Source: Mactromeris polynyma
Lineage: Eukaryota; Mollusca; Bivalvia; Venerida; Mactridae
Reading direction: 5' to 3'
Length of the DNA stretch: 64,000 nucleotides
Assembly (NCBI GenBank): GCA_032209605.1
Contig: JASFXZ010000092.1
Coordinates: 371,715 to 435,714 of the forward strand
This document shows positions 1 through 15,400 of the stretch, piece by piece. Both the position numbers and the translations under genes were made by a program. The notes beneath the pieces are model-generated. The model was not told where the DNA came from and made no database searches. It saw only the letters and a program-made list of their open reading frames with translations. The stretch's first letter is position 1; each line of letters begins with the position of its first letter.

Positions 1-427
1 AACCCCTTTGCCAGTCATTGGATACAGAACAACTCCTTTGCCAGTCATTATTTTGTAGAAGGTGATGTAAAAAGCCACTACTTTCGTTTCAGCAACGCTT
101 CAACCTTAATCTATCAGCAAGACTTTTGTGAAATGAAGTGCACTTTAAGTGGTCGGAATATAAGAATCTTTCACTGGTTTCTGGTAGGGAAAGACATATC
201 CAGCTTGATGGCCACTGTTATGGCGGGAACGAGGCACTGTGAGAAGGAAACTGGTACACAGGCTTTGTAACAGAGAAACTGGTTCTCAACTATGGTGATT
301 CGTCAAGCAATGTTGGTAATGAATCAGCAACAATATTTTAGGCAAAACCCTAGATACAATAGATATCAATTAATGATGAAGTTACTGACAAATAAATGCT
401 AAGTAAATACAAACAAACTAAACAAAC

Positions 428-3400
428 CTGAGACAGCAGAAGAGTCCAACACCAGCCATAAAAACTACAACCAAACATGCCATTACAATACCAACCACTT
501 CTCCTGACTTCAGAGCTGTAAATACACAACTTAGTGAAAGCTTGATACAAAACTGTTACAACTACCAAGTAACAATTGTTTTGCACCAAGCCCTCGACAT
601 TACAGATAACTAACACTATATTGTAATCATATCGCAATGTTTTACCATAACACAATCCTTATTTCTATATCCAGGAATGAAAAGAAAGCATTGAACATGC
701 AATGCTGTAACCTGGTATTTCATTGGAAAATGTGCCATATTATGAGTATGTGTGAATGCTGGAACACACTAAAAAGAGATGTTTGTAAAGCATTATGCCC
801 CCTGTGACCTTGACCTTTGACCCCATGACCCCAAAATCAACAGGGTTCCTCTGCTACCCAAGATGAATGTGTGGACCACGTTTAAGGATGATAGGTCAAG
901 GGGTTCTTGAGTTATTAATCGGATACGATGGACCGACGGACGGACATACCCACTGACCGACATGTGCAAAACAATATGCCCCCTCTTCGAAGGGGGGCAT
1001 AAATATACGCTCCCTGGCAAACGTTAACAATGCGAAGTCACATAAAACAAAACTGAGGGTACACGAATAAGACTGAGAATTACATACATGCATACCAATG
1101 GGTGAATGCATAGCAAACCTAATAGCATCTTTATTGTTATGCAGTTAGCGTAGTTTCACATTCACACATCTATTTACAGATTCTGACATACTTTTATAAA
1201 CAAGCACTATATAAAAATGTCCATGCAATGTTTTAAAAGAGGGCGGGTAATGTTGAACACTATGTCACTTACTGTATAAGTGGATGTTTTCACAGTCAAA
1301 ACGTTGCAGTAAATATGAGACACTTTTTAGCATGTATACAGATATAAAATGATTCAAAAGCAGATGTAATCTACCAAGTTTACTTAAAATTAAACGTTCT
1401 AATTGATCACTTCAAGTGATCATATAGTATAGATAGTAATTTAGAAATGAAATCTGCTAAATCATGTTTACTAAAATTCCAACATACCAGAATTGAGATT
1501 ATTTAGAACTATAAAAATGTTCATTGGTGAATGCGGAAAATAAGGCTGGCTGATACAGTCAGACCTCATTTATTCAACAACCTTCTTTCCTTCTATCAAT
1601 TTGCATACATTCCTACGTAGCAAACTTTACCACAAATCCAATATATTTATCTGCAGCACATATATAGGACGTACCTCTGTGTTCAGGCGTACCATGCACG
1701 ATATCACTGTAAGGTCCGTAACAGCCGTCTTCATTGCCTGCCTTGACCTTTACAGAATACTTCTCCTCAAGGACATCAAGAACAGTTAAACCAGTTAAGT
1801 CTTCTGCGACTTCTTCATCTGTTAAAACATGAAATGGGGACATTTTAATAGATAACATTTTTTGAACTTTTATTCACAACAGACGAATTTTCAAATAATT
1901 TTGCACATTTATTCCAAAAGAAAATTTTAATTTCTCATGATAATTAAGTTAAAGGTAATGTTAAAATAACTGCTATTAGAATATATTGCCGTAGTACAAA
2001 TGAAATATTTAGTACCATAATTCATAAGGTAATTGTCTATTAATATAAATAAATTGTGATTTCAAGGTTATTTTAAGTTCTTCCTAGTAATAAACATCTG
2101 ACCAAATATGTACATTTTGCCCAAACCAATACCAACAGCAATATAATACACAGACAGTTGCACATAAAATGCACGCCTTTAAAGGCATAATTCATCAACA
2201 ATACTCAACCAAGTAAACACCATTAGTTACCAAAATGTATGACAGATTGTACCGAAAAGAACAGTAAGTATTTTTGTCTGATTTAGAACAAGTGTTCTCA
2301 TGATTACCACAATTTACTGACAAACAGTGTAATGTAACTCTAAGGTAGTTCTCTAAGAGGTGCTGTTTTACTGCTGAACCCCTCTATCAAGAATTTCAAT
2401 ATGCCGTATCAACAATTAAAAAAACAGATATCACTACATGTAGTTTGATAATGTGATATCTAGACTTCAGAACCAAAATGGTGACATCTGCTATTCAATT
2501 TGGTACATTTTAACTACTCAACTAATTAGACAGATATTTGGAAACAGCCATTCAATGCATCACAATACAGAATGTATATGAACAGTAGTAAACATTAAAC
2601 AAAGAAATTAAACATGTGCTGTCAAAACTAAGTAGTGAATGCAAAACCAGTCTCTCGTCATATAAATGGAGAAACAGATGAACCTGTTGTGGCGTCACCT
2701 CATGAAACATACCATTGCATGTTCCAGTGCTAACTTTACAGTAAGTTATAATGTAACTGCTTATATATGGTTCTCCAGACTGACACGGAAGTTTATCCCA
2801 GTTAACCACTAAAGTATCATCTTCAGATCCAGGGGACACAACAACATTCTGTACAGCTTTTGTTGGACCTGGAATGAAAACAGAACAGAGGGTAAAACCT
2901 CGATATAATTTAATCTTAACTATTTTTCAAGATTTACTCATATAATTTTACTCTATTTTACAAGATTTACTCATATAATTTTACTCCATTCTACTAGAGT
3001 AACTTATATAAATTTACTCCATTCTACTAGAGTAACTTATATAAATTTACCACACTACCACTCCACCCTTATCACTGAAATCTTATCACTGATATCAACA
3101 ACAATCAAAGAAACCATTAGTCCAGGGGTCTTATTCACAAACATTTTAAGACTGAAACTCAGACTTTAAATTGCAAATTTTATATTTACCAGCTTTTCTA
3201 AACTATAAATGAAATTAATGAGGCCCCAGGAAACTTAAGACACTTGCATCAAAGTTCAAACTAAGTATACAGTCAAACCTGTGTTAAAGACCACCTGCGA
3301 ACAAAGACCACTATTGCAAAACCTGTCTGCAAAGACCACCAATTTTATCTCCCATCAGACCATTTTCAATGATATTTAATCTGTTAATAGAGACCACGTG

Positions 3401-6400
3401 TAAACAAAGACCACATTTTGCTGTTCCCATGGGTGGTCTTTACAGACAGGATTGACTGTACACATGTAGTAAAGTACTTACAAACGCCCTTAGTGTAAAC
3501 ACAGGTCTCCCACTGTAGTCCACTGCTCCCCATATCAGTGATCAAACTTACGCCAAATGATAATTCAGAAGAATCAACATTCTTTATAGATACATTATGT
3601 GTATCTTTTGAGTAATTTTGCCATTCCATTACACCATTGTTCAGCTGTAAAACAACAATACCTCAACATTGATACAGTTACACAGAATGAATTCGGTAGC
3701 ATTTGTATTGCATTACAATGTATAGTACTAGATGTATTATCATAAAGGTAAGGGTCTGATGTTGCAGGTATTATGCCGTAAATTATGATAAAATTGCACA
3801 CAACAAATGTTTGTAAGATAATTGTATTGAGTAGAAAGTATTGATTTAAAATGAAATGACATTGATATTATTTTGTTACACAAAACCAGACTCTATATTT
3901 TGACATGTTTGTTTAAGTTATTATAACTTCATAAACCAGTTGATTATAATGGTGTTAACATTTTTGTTATTTAGCGCAATTCCTTTGATATTAAGAAACC
4001 TACATTTATTTTCATTTAAAACTATTTAAACCATAATTTATCTGACATAATTCTCATGTCTCAACTTCCTTTCATCCGTATGGAGGTGCAAAGCCATGTT
4101 TGCATAATTGTGATTAGGCGCGAACATTTTTAATTGATACTTTGATATGTTTATTTATCATCAAAGCCCTTAATGTCTGGCTTCCTTACAATCTTCGTTT
4201 TAGGTCTATATAAAGGCATGCTCTTTTAAATTAAAAAAAGGAGAAATATAATATAAAAAAGAAGCTTAGAATAATTTACTTTGTGAAACATACTTTGTGA
4301 AAGTTTACTTTGTGAAATACTTACTTTGAGTTATACGAAACTATTGGCAACTGTGTGCATCAAAACATATGTGCACTGTGAACAGTTATTATACTTATTG
4401 TTATTATTTTGGACTTGTGTGGAATAAAAATGAATAGAAGGACATCCGCCTTGCGTGCTGTTTACAGTGGTACTAGATTTAGTGAAACCACCAATGGTGA
4501 AGAAACCCCCGCCTCCAAACGCTTCGTAAAACAGGCATAACACTTGAGATTGGACAACAATCAGAAACATTTCAACCCGATGAGCAAGGTCATCTTTAGT
4601 ATGGACTCCATACTAAGCAGCAATATTCTAAATTTGAATGTACTATGGTGTTGTAGGTATTGGTCATGGTATTCTCTGTTACGTTCTGGAGATTTCTACG
4701 CAAGAAACCAGGTATATTGTTTACTTTCTTTGTAACTCTATTGATGTGCTGTTTCAAGGCAAGATTGGCTTGTATATCTACTCCCAGATATATTTGGTAG
4801 AGTCTTCTTCAGTGGGACATACATGAATATAACGCTATCTAGGTTAAAGATAAAAAAGTAAAGACCCAAAGACTGAACGTACCTTTGATGTGGCTAAACA
4901 GAGTAGAAAAGCTTAGGTGAGGGAAGGAAAGGCAACTTAACTGGAGGTGGGGAGAAATGTATAACTGATGTTTAGTTTGCAAAAAAAGATGAAATGATTC
5001 AAATCTCCCTTAAGGGGTAAGAATGACAGCCTATTAGAATCACAATGGTAGGAGGGTCATAATCTGGTCATGGTGGGGGGGACAAAACCAATTAAAAGTC
5101 TGTAACGTGTTGTTGGGCCCCTTCTTTTTCGACTGTCGTTCATATCCTTGGGGGTACTTACCTTACAACCTCCTTGTGATTTTGTACAGTGAAATACATT
5201 ATAACCAATAGCATTAGCAACTGGAGGATTCGACCATTGTAAATATACTGTATGATTTCCAGTATTGTTGGTTGTGTCTGTTCTCTCAACTTTCAATGTT
5301 GGTTGTACTATACCTGTTTTGAATTCAAAACGTTTTATTAATACACTCCAACTCGAGCAAGAGATATGAGCAAAGCAATGATAAACATACACAAACTTAA
5401 CAAAACCTATAAGTGTGAACTTTTTAATTTCGAATGTGCTATTTGCTACGTGTAGATCTTGATTCTCGGGTCGAATTTATCGGTTTAAATAACACGATGC
5501 GTCGAGTGCGGGTGGGCACACACACGCTATTAGAGTATTTCCAATCAACCAGATCATCTTCAAGTGGGAACTACAGTGCTGATTCTTTCGCATTATTACA
5601 TTTATTCATTTTATTTGTTCATCAATATGTGGATTTATGACACAAAATAAACAAAATATTATGCCAGGTATCTACGCTATATTTGTTGAAAATTTTAGCA
5701 CGTTCAGACTAATATTGACCAAGATACGGTCATATTTATATGTGCACACTTAAAAGTTTGTATAGTGTATATCAATAGATACATGTATAAATAAATAACT
5801 ATACAGCACAACAGCAAAAACAACCAAGTACTTTTCCATCTTTAGAAATAATTATTATTTGAGCGCTGCTATGGACTTTACAATCTCTTCTGTAAGTGAC
5901 GTCATTTCAAGAAAATGCCACATGTGACACTATTTGCAAGCAAGAAACAATATTTACTCCATATGGTCACTTTGTTTCATATTGCCATATGGGGAAAATA
6001 TTGCTTACTGTCAGCACATAGTGACGTCACATGTGACGTTTTCTGGAAAAGACGTAAAATTTGCCAATTTTGGAAAACTTTAATTGCTTCAACTCAAATT
6101 TTGGGAATTTTCATAGTTAAACACACAATATGTCCACAAACATTTATGACACAAGGAACAATAATGGCATGAGTTATTCAAAGAGCTTCAAGATATACCA
6201 GGTCACTCCAGTAGACTGGGAAAGAAACCATATATTTGGCTTTGAGAATGGGTCAGATAGTCTGATCCGTAGGAACTATAGAAAAAGGCCTGTCAGTGGA
6301 TTTATTTGCTGATATATAATACAGTTTTTGCAGAATGGTCAATAATGAAGCAAAACATAATGAGCAAACATGGGCATTGGACAATGCATGTTGTAGTATA

Positions 6401-9400
6401 GTATTGAAAAATTGATATTTGTCTTACCATCTGTCCACTTTTCCACAGAAATGACAGAAGTTTTGATTGCCTCTCCAGCATCATTGTAAGGTCTTAACGT
6501 CACCTGATAACTTTCCTCACAAAGCAAGTCCTCATAAAAGTACAAAGAATCTTCAGCAATCATTTTGGAAGTGTTGTTGTTGAATGAAACTTTGAGTCCT
6601 TTCATTTGTCCATTCTCGTCTTTTTGAGCTATCGACTAAAATAACAAAATAAAATTTTGTGTACTGTCTGTCTATGTTTCAAAATAAGTAAGCATGTAAG
6701 ATCATACATTATAACATAACATTCGGTGATGAGTGGTAAAAACAGCCATGTATTATTTTCGATAATTCACTAATGAAATAACAACTCACGTGCGTGCAAC
6801 GTCATAACAAAATAAAATTTTGTGTACTGTCTGTCTATGTTTCAAAATAAGTAAGCATGTAAGATCATACATTATAACATAACATTCGGTGATGAGTGGT
6901 AAAAACAGCCATGTATTATTTTCGATAATTCACTAATGAAATAACAACTCACGTGCGTGCAACGTCACAACAAAACAAGTGTGACGTAGGCGCACTCCAT
7001 TGATGTTGACATTGACAAAAGTTTATTTTGTACGAAGTATAACATTTTATTTCATTGAAAATTAATGTCTTGTTAATTTAAATAAGATATGTGGCGTAAT
7101 CATCTGAACTCATATTTTGTTGAACCTACTTTTTGATGCATCAGCTTTTGTTTACCAAAGACCGATATACACACATATTATTCTGCTTGCATACAGGGGT
7201 TGAAGGTAATTTTTTGGAGAAAAGCTGGCAGTTTCTGTTGTTATAAAAAAAATAGAACCTTACATTTGTGTTGATTTATTATTGAATTTATAAAATTCGT
7301 CACCTTAAACAGATAAAAACTAGACAAAGCTTTGTTTTTATTGTTTAAAGAAGACTCATTAAATAAATTCCATTCATAATGACCACTCATATTAGAGTCT
7401 CTATTTATCAGCTTTTGTTTACCAAAGACCGAATTACACACCTCATATTTCGCTAGCATATAGGGGTTTAAGGTATTGTTTTTGCGAAAAACCAGCCGTG
7501 TCTGCTGTTATATCTTAAATGAAGAGAGAATAACATAATGACCACTCATAAAAGATCCTCTATTTATTGGCAAACAGTGAAGTTTTATTAATACATACGA
7601 TTATAACACAGGACTTATGACCTGCAGAAAATTTGAACAATTTCCGACAATCATACTTACAATATTTGGTTAATAAAATCCAAATTCACTTATAGTTAAT
7701 TTGTCATAATAGTTTTGTTTCAGGTACCTTTGTTTAATTCTTTGTTTGTTTTGTAATTTATTGTTTTTTATTGCAAGGATGGGTGCCTGTGTTTTTTATT
7801 GTATATAAAGTGTCATAGTTTTTGTTGAGGCCCACATGGAAGATTTGGTTGTCCCAAATGTGCAGCCGCTTGAAGTAGAAACTTTATTATTATCATTGTT
7901 ATTATGGTGTGCAATCTTCTTTAAAATGAATATAATTATGTCAATCTAAACAATAATTGCATTGTCCTTTTCAATACAGCAAAGGCATGGTGCAGATGTA
8001 AACTATGTTGGTTTACAAGCTTCTCATTTTCATCACCTTAAATGGTCAAATGAAGCATGAGCAAGTTTTGACAGTTTTCATGTAACAAACGATTTCCAAC
8101 ACATGCATTTATTCCGGACTTTAATTTAAACAAAGGAACATTAATACATTTGAATGTTTTTTAAAAGCAACTGTCAATTCATGTTTACATGTTCAATGCA
8201 CAGAAATATATTTTTACCTCAAGAAAAGAACTTAAGAGCCCTAAAACCACTCTCTTAGATTGTTTAATAACGTATTTAGTCTACAACAATTGTTAGTGGA
8301 GATATTATCACCTATATCAACCACTCTTGATGACCACTTCCTGGGCTACCAACCAGTATTCAGGTATATACCTGAATTATGAATCGAAAAGTGTACATTT
8401 TACTCTCAAGAGGAAGTGAGTATTCATGGCCTTCAGACCAGAAGTCAAATGCCCAAGGCCTTCATCACCTATCATGCCTCTCCGTTACTAGTATGTTCAT
8501 TAAATTTAATGACAGGTTAATAGATTCGACCACAAAATAATGATTTTAATGTAACTATAAATGACATAACAACAACATACCTGTAACATGAAATAGACGC
8601 GCCTCCTTTGTTCATTTTTACAACCTTGAGGATTCCACGAATAACCTCCACGGGCAACAGCTGGGCTGGCACTAGGAACTGTAGCGCAATTGTAAAATAA
8701 TCATTTGTATGCAGCCAAACACAGTAAAATATTTGTAAACTATTGTAAAGAGCTTTTGGTTAGAGCATATGACCAATTTTACCCTTGGTGACTAAAAGGT
8801 TGCCAAGTACTACCAAGGCAACGTAATACAAGAATATCAGAAGAACCAATCAATGCTCTCCGAAGTACATACATGAGGAAAGGGCCATAAGTATGTGAAA
8901 AATTATCGAACCGGAACATACCGACAATATGTGTATCTCCTCTTGGTAGGGAAGATTCCCATAAAGTTTAAGTACGGTCAGTAGTTGCTGAGAAATAGCA
9001 CAGACATGCATGTGGGACAGACATACACATGATGTTAACATACTAACACATGGACAAATGAAGCGGTAGCTACTTGCTCCTTCTAGGAGCATAAACACCA
9101 GGAACGCTCTCCCAATAGGCGACTATCTTTTGGCTGCACACAATAATCTTACCATTTATTCCACGTTAACTTGTCAAAGTAAGAAATAACAAAAGTTGAA
9201 AACGACCAATCTTGAAAACTTTTTTATTATTTCAACCTGATTAAACATAGCTTCAACACAAAACATCTAAACTGTTTGGACCGAAACAGGTTCTAAATTT
9301 TGTTACATAACATGACAAAGAACACACTTAATTTTGTGCATAACATACGTTATACATATATAAAAGAAACACAATTGTGAAATTCAAAAGCAGCACACAT

Positions 9401-12400
9401 GACTTGATTTTTCAGTTGACGCAAAGAGTAATGTACATTTGTATGTCAAAATGGTTTATGAACAACTTTATCAAGTATTTTTCATTTATGCTTACAATAT
9501 AAACAATATAATGTGATTGACAAAAATTGACAATAACATTTTTTCCAAAGCACATAGTTTACTGTAAATGTGTTTATTATTGACTCAAACAACCAAGTAT
9601 ATGCTTTGATAGAAATGCATGATGTGTTACTTATATGCCAACATGTGCCAATCTCCATATAACATATTTTATGCAATAAAGAACATGTAGGTATATATCA
9701 TAAACAAACTTTATAAGACGATTAATTTCTAAAAATCTGGTTTAAATGAGAATCCAAAAATTTAAAGAACATTCCATATAGTTCAATAACATTCATATAA
9801 AATAAAATGCTTGTATTCGATACAGTTTCATACAAATAGATATAGAACATTTGTATATATACAATGTAGAAGGTTCCTAATGAAAAACTAATTCTTTGTG
9901 AACACATGGTCAGGTTTCTTCTTCCTCTCTCTGTACTCCTTTTGTCTTTCTCTCTGTATTGTCACCATATTTTGTGGAAACTAACAGCAGTCTGAAATGA
10001 AGGTACACTTTTCTATACTACGACACATATGTGGTTTACATCTAGTGTAATGTTGCGAAGTAAAATAATTCATTTTCATAAGATACATTATGATTTACGT
10101 AAGGTGCATTTCGTGCATTAATATTGTTTCTGACATCCATCAGACAGACACACGTTTAGAATTCATATTTTATTTACGTTTACATCAGAAAACCAAAATT
10201 TGGTATTTGCTTTAATAAAAAAGGACTTGTTTACAAATTGATTTGTTAAATTTCCACAAAATTTGTCATGTTCAATAAGACACATTATATAATCTACAGA
10301 TGTTTTCATTGGACATGCGTGCTTGATACATGTATACTTATTCATACTACCAGTTCCAACTTTATATTACAGCTCTAGTTGTAATGGATAACATAAACAA
10401 TATAATTTAGAGGGATCAGCGCAAGACTATACTAACTCCTATGTATTTATATAGTAGTTACGACAGTCTTGCACTAGACCCTCGAAATGTAAGCTGCAAA
10501 TCAGTAAATACTCGATTAATACTTACATTCTTTTGGAATTCAACTTCCAATTTCTTCAAAAGTTCCGGATGTGTAAACTTCTAAATAAAGACAGGTGATA
10601 GTCATGCCTCATGCTTCCAGAAGAAGTAAGCAAAAGCATATGAAATAATACTGTATGTTGAAGTGATCGTCATTTTGAAGGTATTTTTTCCGGACGTACA
10701 GGATGCATGGGTGGCTTATTATAAATACGATTTAAACTGACCATGTTTAATGTATAATGTTGCATTTGTGGGATTTCCAAATGCTGACGGTATATTGAAC
10801 ATACCTGAAAAGCATTTTGTCTACATTCAAACAACTTCTGAATTATATTTGGCAATTTTGTAGGTGTATTTTAAAACTAAAAGTATCTAACACTGAGAAT
10901 CGGGACAAAGGACTTTCATTCACCTTTCAAAAATATCCCTTCAAACAATAAAATAGTATGACATAAATTCAAAATGCACCTTAGTTCTATCGTTTGACAA
11001 TATGTACGCTATGAAATTGTCCACACAAATTTTGCAGTTGAGCTTGCAACATACACACCCTTTCGTAGGACAGGCAAAAAGCCAAAAATGAGCTATTTGT
11101 GATGCTGCTGTTATCAAAGAAGCTTATAAGCTAATAAATGGTGTCCGTGTATCAACTCATTACTGTCCTCCATTATAAATACAAAACATAGATACAAAAT
11201 AATGTATTATTTTCAAAATTATAATCATGTGACAGGCAAAAACTGTAATTTGATTGGTTAACGTAGAATGAATGTTATGAAGTTGGTGGAGATATGTTCA
11301 GGCATTCCCCAAATGTTGATTGTCCACTGCTTCCTCTCACAATGTCATTTTACCCAGACTCTTGACCTACTGACTCCCAAAACTTTTTTATTTACCAACT
11401 AATTATCAACAATCATCCTAGAAAAGTGAGAATAAGTTGCTACAGGGAACGCCACATACACGAGACATGCTGCCTCCCCACACAAACCTCCGGGAAAACA
11501 ACAGTCCATAAAAAATCAGGCATTGAGGATGCAAGGGCATATACGCAAGGGAACAGGGGCACAAGGAATGGCATGGCCAACCATAAAGAACAACTAAGGT
11601 GAATTAAGGAGGGATTTAATGGATGGACTATATCACAGACGGAACAAGTTAAGAAAGCTAGCACCAATAGGTTGAAAGGCTAATTGCCTTAACCTCCCCA
11701 AGTTTTCTCCAGTTATTGAGCAGTATGGTTTTCAATCTTGAGGTCAGATCTACCTTGACAACTGATACCTTAGCGCTAGGTGTGCCTGTTGACAACATGC
11801 AACCATCCTTACAAAACATGTCCAGGTTTCCTCAGATATTTAATGGAAACCGACTGACAAGCAAAACAAAATACATTGTTTCAACTGGGGAAATCAAAAA
11901 AAAACTACAAAAGTGTTCATAAGACACAGGTGATAGTATACCAACAGTGTTTAACTGTAATAAAGATGTACTCTAATTACATGCCGGAGACAATAACCAA
12001 TGTTCCAACAGACAATTTTTATTATGTCAATGGCCATAAATATGTCCTAAATGAGTCTAATACTGGAACTTCTGACGAAGCATAGCTTCACATGCCTACT
12101 GTAATCAGAAATCATTCCAGTCATTGTAACTTTGTAATGGGCTATAACCTTGATCTTACTGAATAACTAATTAAATCTCAGGTTAATGTCTCATTTACAC
12201 AAGCCCATGAGTTGACTGCTTAGCTAAAATTCTTACTGTAGGTTGTTTACTTCAGACGATCTGTGTAACACAATTCTCAGTTTTAAAAATATCATTTACC
12301 ATATTAGGGCTATAACTTTACCCTGATTTGATCTGTTGTCACAATCCATTGTGCACTGATGATTACACAAACAATACTCCTATAAAGTTTGTTACTCAAG

Positions 12401-15400
12401 GAGACCTTTGGTTGGTGTTTACTTTCTGTTTTGTACATTACAAGATAAGTGTTTCAACCAACAAAGTCAAGGGCTTAAATGGTTCTCCTTCTAAATAAAA
12501 CCGAAGTCAAAACCCCAAGGCGCTGTTTCGTTAACCTTTTTAATTCTTTGCTAAGAAAAACATTTCAGTTCTTGCATGAATATGGCCGCCATTTCTATCT
12601 ATAATGTAAACAGACGACGGGTACAAGAAAATCACTTAAGTCAACATAACCTTTTTAGGGCACCAACCACTCAACAACGGCCAAAATACACATCTCCCAA
12701 AGGATGTTGCTCTGAAGAGGTTGTGCTGTATATCGAGGGTTCAGTGCAAGACAATACTAATTCCTATGTATTTATATAGGAGTTAGTATAGTCTTGCACT
12801 GAGACCTCGATATGCAAAAGAAACTTCTGAAGGACAAAATGACAAACCTACATGAGTGCCACTGTATGATTTCCAATCTCTTCTTAAAGTGCAGTCATTT
12901 CCAGAAAAGTCACATGTGACAATACCTTGTACTGACAGTAAGCAATATTTGTCCAATAAGGCATATGACAACGAAGTGACCATATGGAGTAAATATTGTG
13001 TCACATCACATGTGGTGTTTTCTTGAAATGGCGTCACTTACAGAAGTGGTTGTAAATCCTATAGCAGCGCTCACATGTAAATGGCTCCTTAATTGCATGC
13101 TTGGGCACGAAAAGCACTTCACTGTAACTAACAATCTACAAATAGATGCATATGAAATATTTGAAATGTTACCAGCACTAGATGTCCTATTTTGTGTGGA
13201 TCGTTCATCACTCCAGTATCCGCCATATTGGGGTCCTGGTTTCATCTTAATTGTGAATGTATATGAAGTATACTCTTGTAGGCCACAGAATGTGTAATTA
13301 TGCGTAGATTTGAGGTCTGTATAAATCTCCTCCTGTCAATTTACAACACAATGTTTATTAGTTAATAAATCAATTAATATTAACAATAACTAGTTGAAAG
13401 AACTATGAACTTCAATCCAATGAATTGATCTACATCCAAACATCATATTTAAACTTCGCCTCAGAGGAATTTTAGTGTGCCAATTCATCAAACACCTAGC
13501 GATGTGCATGTTTTGTATTGAACAACTCAATTAAATTTCAATCATTATAACTGGCAGTGCTCCCTAATTAGAGCTAGCATTCGCAAGAACTAACTAGAAA
13601 TGTGTCCACAGGTCATAGATGCCCACTTTGCTGTCATGGCAAGTCAAGCAGTTTGGATACAATAAAGAGAGATTGCTTTACAATGCTTATTACATTATGC
13701 CTGCATACATAATAAAATGTTTGTTTGCAGTTCCGCGACCAACTCGTGAAAAATGCTGCAACTCAATTGATTTAGAAAAAATTTGTTTTGGTCTTTTTTT
13801 CCTTGCACATAGAAAAATCATAGAATGTTTCTACAATTGAAGATAAGACAACATTGAATGTACTTGTTTTATTCCTTTTATATGAAAATGAGTGGATAAG
13901 CCACAGCATGGGAAATATAATACATACAATGCATCAATACATAATTTATATGCACAAGTAGACTGTTGACAAAGCCATTACAGTACCAAAGTAATAAAAA
14001 CAAAACCCTACCTACCTACACACTGTTAAAATTCCAGGTTTTGTAACCGCAAACAAACACTTTTTTAAGGATGGCCTAAGATATCAGAAAATTGCACTTA
14101 CATATTTAGAATCCCATTCGCTAGATGCTTTGATTTCTTGTAGTTTTTCATATTCAGGTCGTGAGTTCTTTGTGCTCCAGTCCAGTTTTATACATGTACT
14201 GTTAATGACAAGACTTGTAAGGTCATCAACTGGATTTGGTTTATCTGTAAAACATGTAGCAGTTTGCAATACATCCATTAATCTAACTGTGAACATATAT
14301 ACAGCAAAATGTGACACATAAGTAATTAACTGTGAACTTTATAGTGCTTGTAATCTGCAGTGCCAAATGCTGGCATTTTCTAATATTTAGAATTGGTGGC
14401 ATCTTAAATTTGGGGGGGGGATCACATTGACCATCCAAAAAACAACTTTACATGGTAAATCTGCCGCTTAATTTAACACTTTTCCAGAAGAATATAAATA
14501 CAGTGTAAATGATCTAGAAATAATTCAAGTTTAACTTTGCATGTTAATATTACAACAACAATAATGCTTATTATCATGTATAAAATACATACTTTTATTT
14601 CTTGTATCCACAGTATAATTATACATAGCTGTGACTGGAAAACTTTCACCACAAGTTTGATAGGTTAATTCAATTTCTACTTCAATAATCTTTGTAGAAA
14701 AATCTCCACCACCAGTGCTTTCCAAGTAACAATAATTATTCTCAGAATTTAAATCAGGACAAAGAATCCATGATGAAAAGATTGGAATTCTCCTACAAAT
14801 AAATATAGAAATATGAGGGATGTTTGAAATTCAATTGTGTATTGTGGTTTGTAACCTTAACAACTGATCCAAATGTGCAGTTTTTCATTTCATACCTTCA
14901 AGGTACTCCACATGGCTTGAAACATATCTACTACCAGAAAGTAAGTTTTTTAATTTTGAAAGAAGATAGAAGTCGACTGGTGCCAGGTATTGGGAATAAG
15001 GAGGATGTGGTAGCACAGTAACTTTCGCCAACTTCAAACATTATGTTACTATACTATAGGTGTGCGCTGAAGCATTGTCATGCAACAGTCAAACATGTTT
15101 GAAACCTGTGACTGGGTTATGTGTCCCATAGTACAATTTTATTTTTTTCAGATGGACAATGAAAACATTCAAGAAGCATATATAGCTTGTGCCAGTGTTC
15201 CCTATACACTGCCACTTGTGTGTCATAAGGCTTGGTTTGTTCAGTATATCAATGGTATGATACATATTGTGACATGTGCCAATGTTCCCTATACACTGCC
15301 ACTTGTGTGTCATAAGGCTTGGTTTGTTCAGTACATCAATGGTATGATACATATTGTGACATGTGCCAATGTTCCCTATACACTGCCACTTGTTTGTCAT